Origin: Moringa oleifera | Taxonomy: Eukaryota; Streptophyta; Magnoliopsida; Brassicales; Moringaceae | Direction: 5' to 3' | Assembly (NCBI GenBank): GCA_021397835.1 | Contig: JAJFZO010000718.1 | Span: forward strand, 620,001 to 684,000 | DNA: 64,000 nt | In this document: in pieces, positions 62,271 to 64,000 of the stretch | How the letters are laid out: every line of letters starts with the position of its first letter | Numbering within the stretch: position 1 is the stretch's first letter | Notes under the pieces: model-generated | Databases searched by the model: none | The model's input: the letters and a program-made list of their open reading frames with translations, nothing else | Told to the model about the DNA's origin: nothing | Made by a program: the position numbers and the translations under genes

Positions 62271-64000
62271 CCAGGCGTGGCAAGCTGGGTTACCCTTACA
62301 TGCTGCCAGGACTGCATGGTTGCATTTCCTCTAATTGCTGCTGATTATTTGTTTTATAAGTTCTTTTGCTACTTCTAGGAAATAAGGTTGCATGCATAAT
62401 CTAATTGTTGGAAACACATATACTTTCTGTAATATATGCTAATTCCTTCTCTTATACACTATATAATATATGCTACAATCTTATACTTCAGTTATTTTTT
62501 CTTAGAAAAATTTTGGTCGATCCCTTTCTCTATATCAAGGTTTAAGATATAGTGTTTCTGTGCATGCATCTTTGCGTTTGTGTTATATGTTCTGGGTTTT
62601 CTCACAAAGTTTATTAATTTTCGACTCAAAGTTTTCTTTTCAAGCCTAAACCCTAGTATGGGAAGTCTTTTAGAGTGGATGGAAAATCTCAGATCACATG
62701 GATACACTGAGATTAACAGATACATGACACTGTATGTTTGCTCAACAAGGTTTTTTTCTCTATATATAAAACAGATAGACCTAGCAAACGGTTTATTGGT
62801 TTATGCTTGATTAAAGTCTGCTAGCTAGTTTTCTTTCTCATGACATTAATGCATCTTAATTTGTCTACTTCTTGCAAGTCAGGCTATAGCAAAAGGAAAT
62901 ATTGCGAAGATCAGTTTGGGGAAATGCCAATTTCTGGACGTATTAACGAAGCAGCAAGCTTCATTTGCTATCAAATTTTTGATGAAGAACTATAACCCGA
63001 TTATTATATCTAGGCAAGAGAGGGACTATGTAAAGAATGAGAAGAATTGTTTCGTGACCATTTTTACACATTAATTTGCTTTTATGTAAATTAAACCGAC
63101 CTTAATTAGGGTTGGTTCTTTAAGCAATAATGGAGGATTTTAATCACTCCAATTCTAATCTCTTAAGATTCATTATACGGTACTTATAATCAAACATTAT
63201 GGTATTGGGTAACGAAGATAGAGAAACATGAAATACTTTTAAAGGAGAATAGAAAAGCCCATAATATGAGAGAACAACAATATAGAATGCATAATATCAT
63301 TATCCAATATAGTTCATTAGAAGACAATGGGCTTAACAACTTAATAAAAGCTATTAAGAAACATAGAAATTCAATAATGGGTTTGAAACTGAAACTGATT
63401 ATTTGAAACTCACTCTCAGAATTACATGAAGATTGGTAAGAGAAACCACTTAATCACGCATTCTTATTGATTGGGAAAAATCAGAAGAAAATCATGAAAA
63501 GAAAAATTAAAGAGAGAGATACAATATTAATAATTTTTAAAAAATGGATGGAGAAAGAATAATCCCAAAAAAGAACAAGTAAAAAGAGAAGCATATACTG
63601 TGAGAAGTGTATAGGTCAACCATGTGAACTAGAATCAATCATCAATATAAGAGGAAAATGCGATTTCTTGCAGATCCAGACAAAAATTAATGAAAGAGAA
63701 AATCAGAGGAAGAATTACATAAAGAAAACCAACAGAAAGAGGAGACAAGAGGAAAGAAGAGTCTCTTGTATTTGCTCCGTGATGTATTTCAAATTAGCAA
63801 TGAGAAGAATCCTCTGAGTTTCTCTAGTGAAAAGGCACTGGCAAAAAAGAGTTTCAAGATCATTGTTTTCCGGCAATAAGCAAGCCTTAAAGTATTAGTA
63901 AAGAACTTCTTTTCCTGTGATGTTTGTTTTAAAGACTTTCAGAACTGCAGCCTCACCTCTTCGTTTCATAATATCGTATCGTAATTTGAGAAGACTAACT

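Larger units (their letters stand above)
58594..64000. repeat. Segmental duplication unit B, copy 2 (runs to window end)
   Basis: Direct, near-identical copy of 9018-14396, starting taatatgtttaatgttatg in both. Differences are scattered single bases and a few indels, for example about 20 bp extra after 61827 and a changed aagtaagagaatt string at 61024. It carries MIR395 locus 8. Confidence 0.88.

Noticed and set aside
1..64000. CRISPR array or bacterial-type system suggested by regularly repeated 21-mers
   Set aside because: The repeats are miR395 foldbacks kilobases apart in a spliced plant genome, not short direct repeats with spacers.

Overview
The window is nuclear DNA of a flowering plant. 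It is AT-rich and gene-poor, with spliced plant genes, decayed LTR retrotransposons and a large set of miR395 microRNA precursors. A woody eudicot is my best guess; I cannot name the species from the sequence.

The dominant feature is a MIR395 cluster. I count 15 miR395 foldbacks at eight loci (near 0.1-1.1, 12.0-12.6, 15.4, 22.7-23.6, 35.8-36.8, 41.6-42.5, 56.6-57.6 and 61.6-62.2 kb). Seven loci are divergent pairs: a minus-strand precursor on the left, a plus-strand precursor on the right, and 0.46-0.83 kb of promoter DNA between them. The locus at 15.4 kb has only a plus-strand precursor. In all 15 the miR395 21-mer lies on the 3' arm. Every divergent promoter carries the same element, ATTGAATCTGG(T/A)C, which resembles the UPE-box bound by the sulfur-response regulator SLIM1/EIL3. 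TATA boxes lie about 60-65 bp outside the hairpins, on both sides in the best preserved loci. By family knowledge, miR395 is induced by sulfate starvation and silences ATP sulfurylases and SULTR2;1, so the region looks like an amplified sulfur-response locus.

The cluster grew by segmental duplication. Unit A (1-9018) recurs at about 22.56-34.4 kb, including the same Ty3/gypsy insertion with copia DNA nested in it. A relative at 35.7-37.7 kb lacks that gypsy insertion. Unit B (9018-14396) recurs at 58594-64000 as a recent, nearly identical direct copy.

Three protein-coding loci lie between the units: an S1-type self-incompatibility protein homolog with a frameshifted signal peptide (17.6-18.0 kb), an ABCG half-transporter gene that lacks one internal exon (19.5-22.2 kb), and an apparently intact three-exon class I chitinase on the minus strand (48.8-50.0 kb). 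The remainder is retrotransposon debris and AT-rich DNA without recognisable genes.
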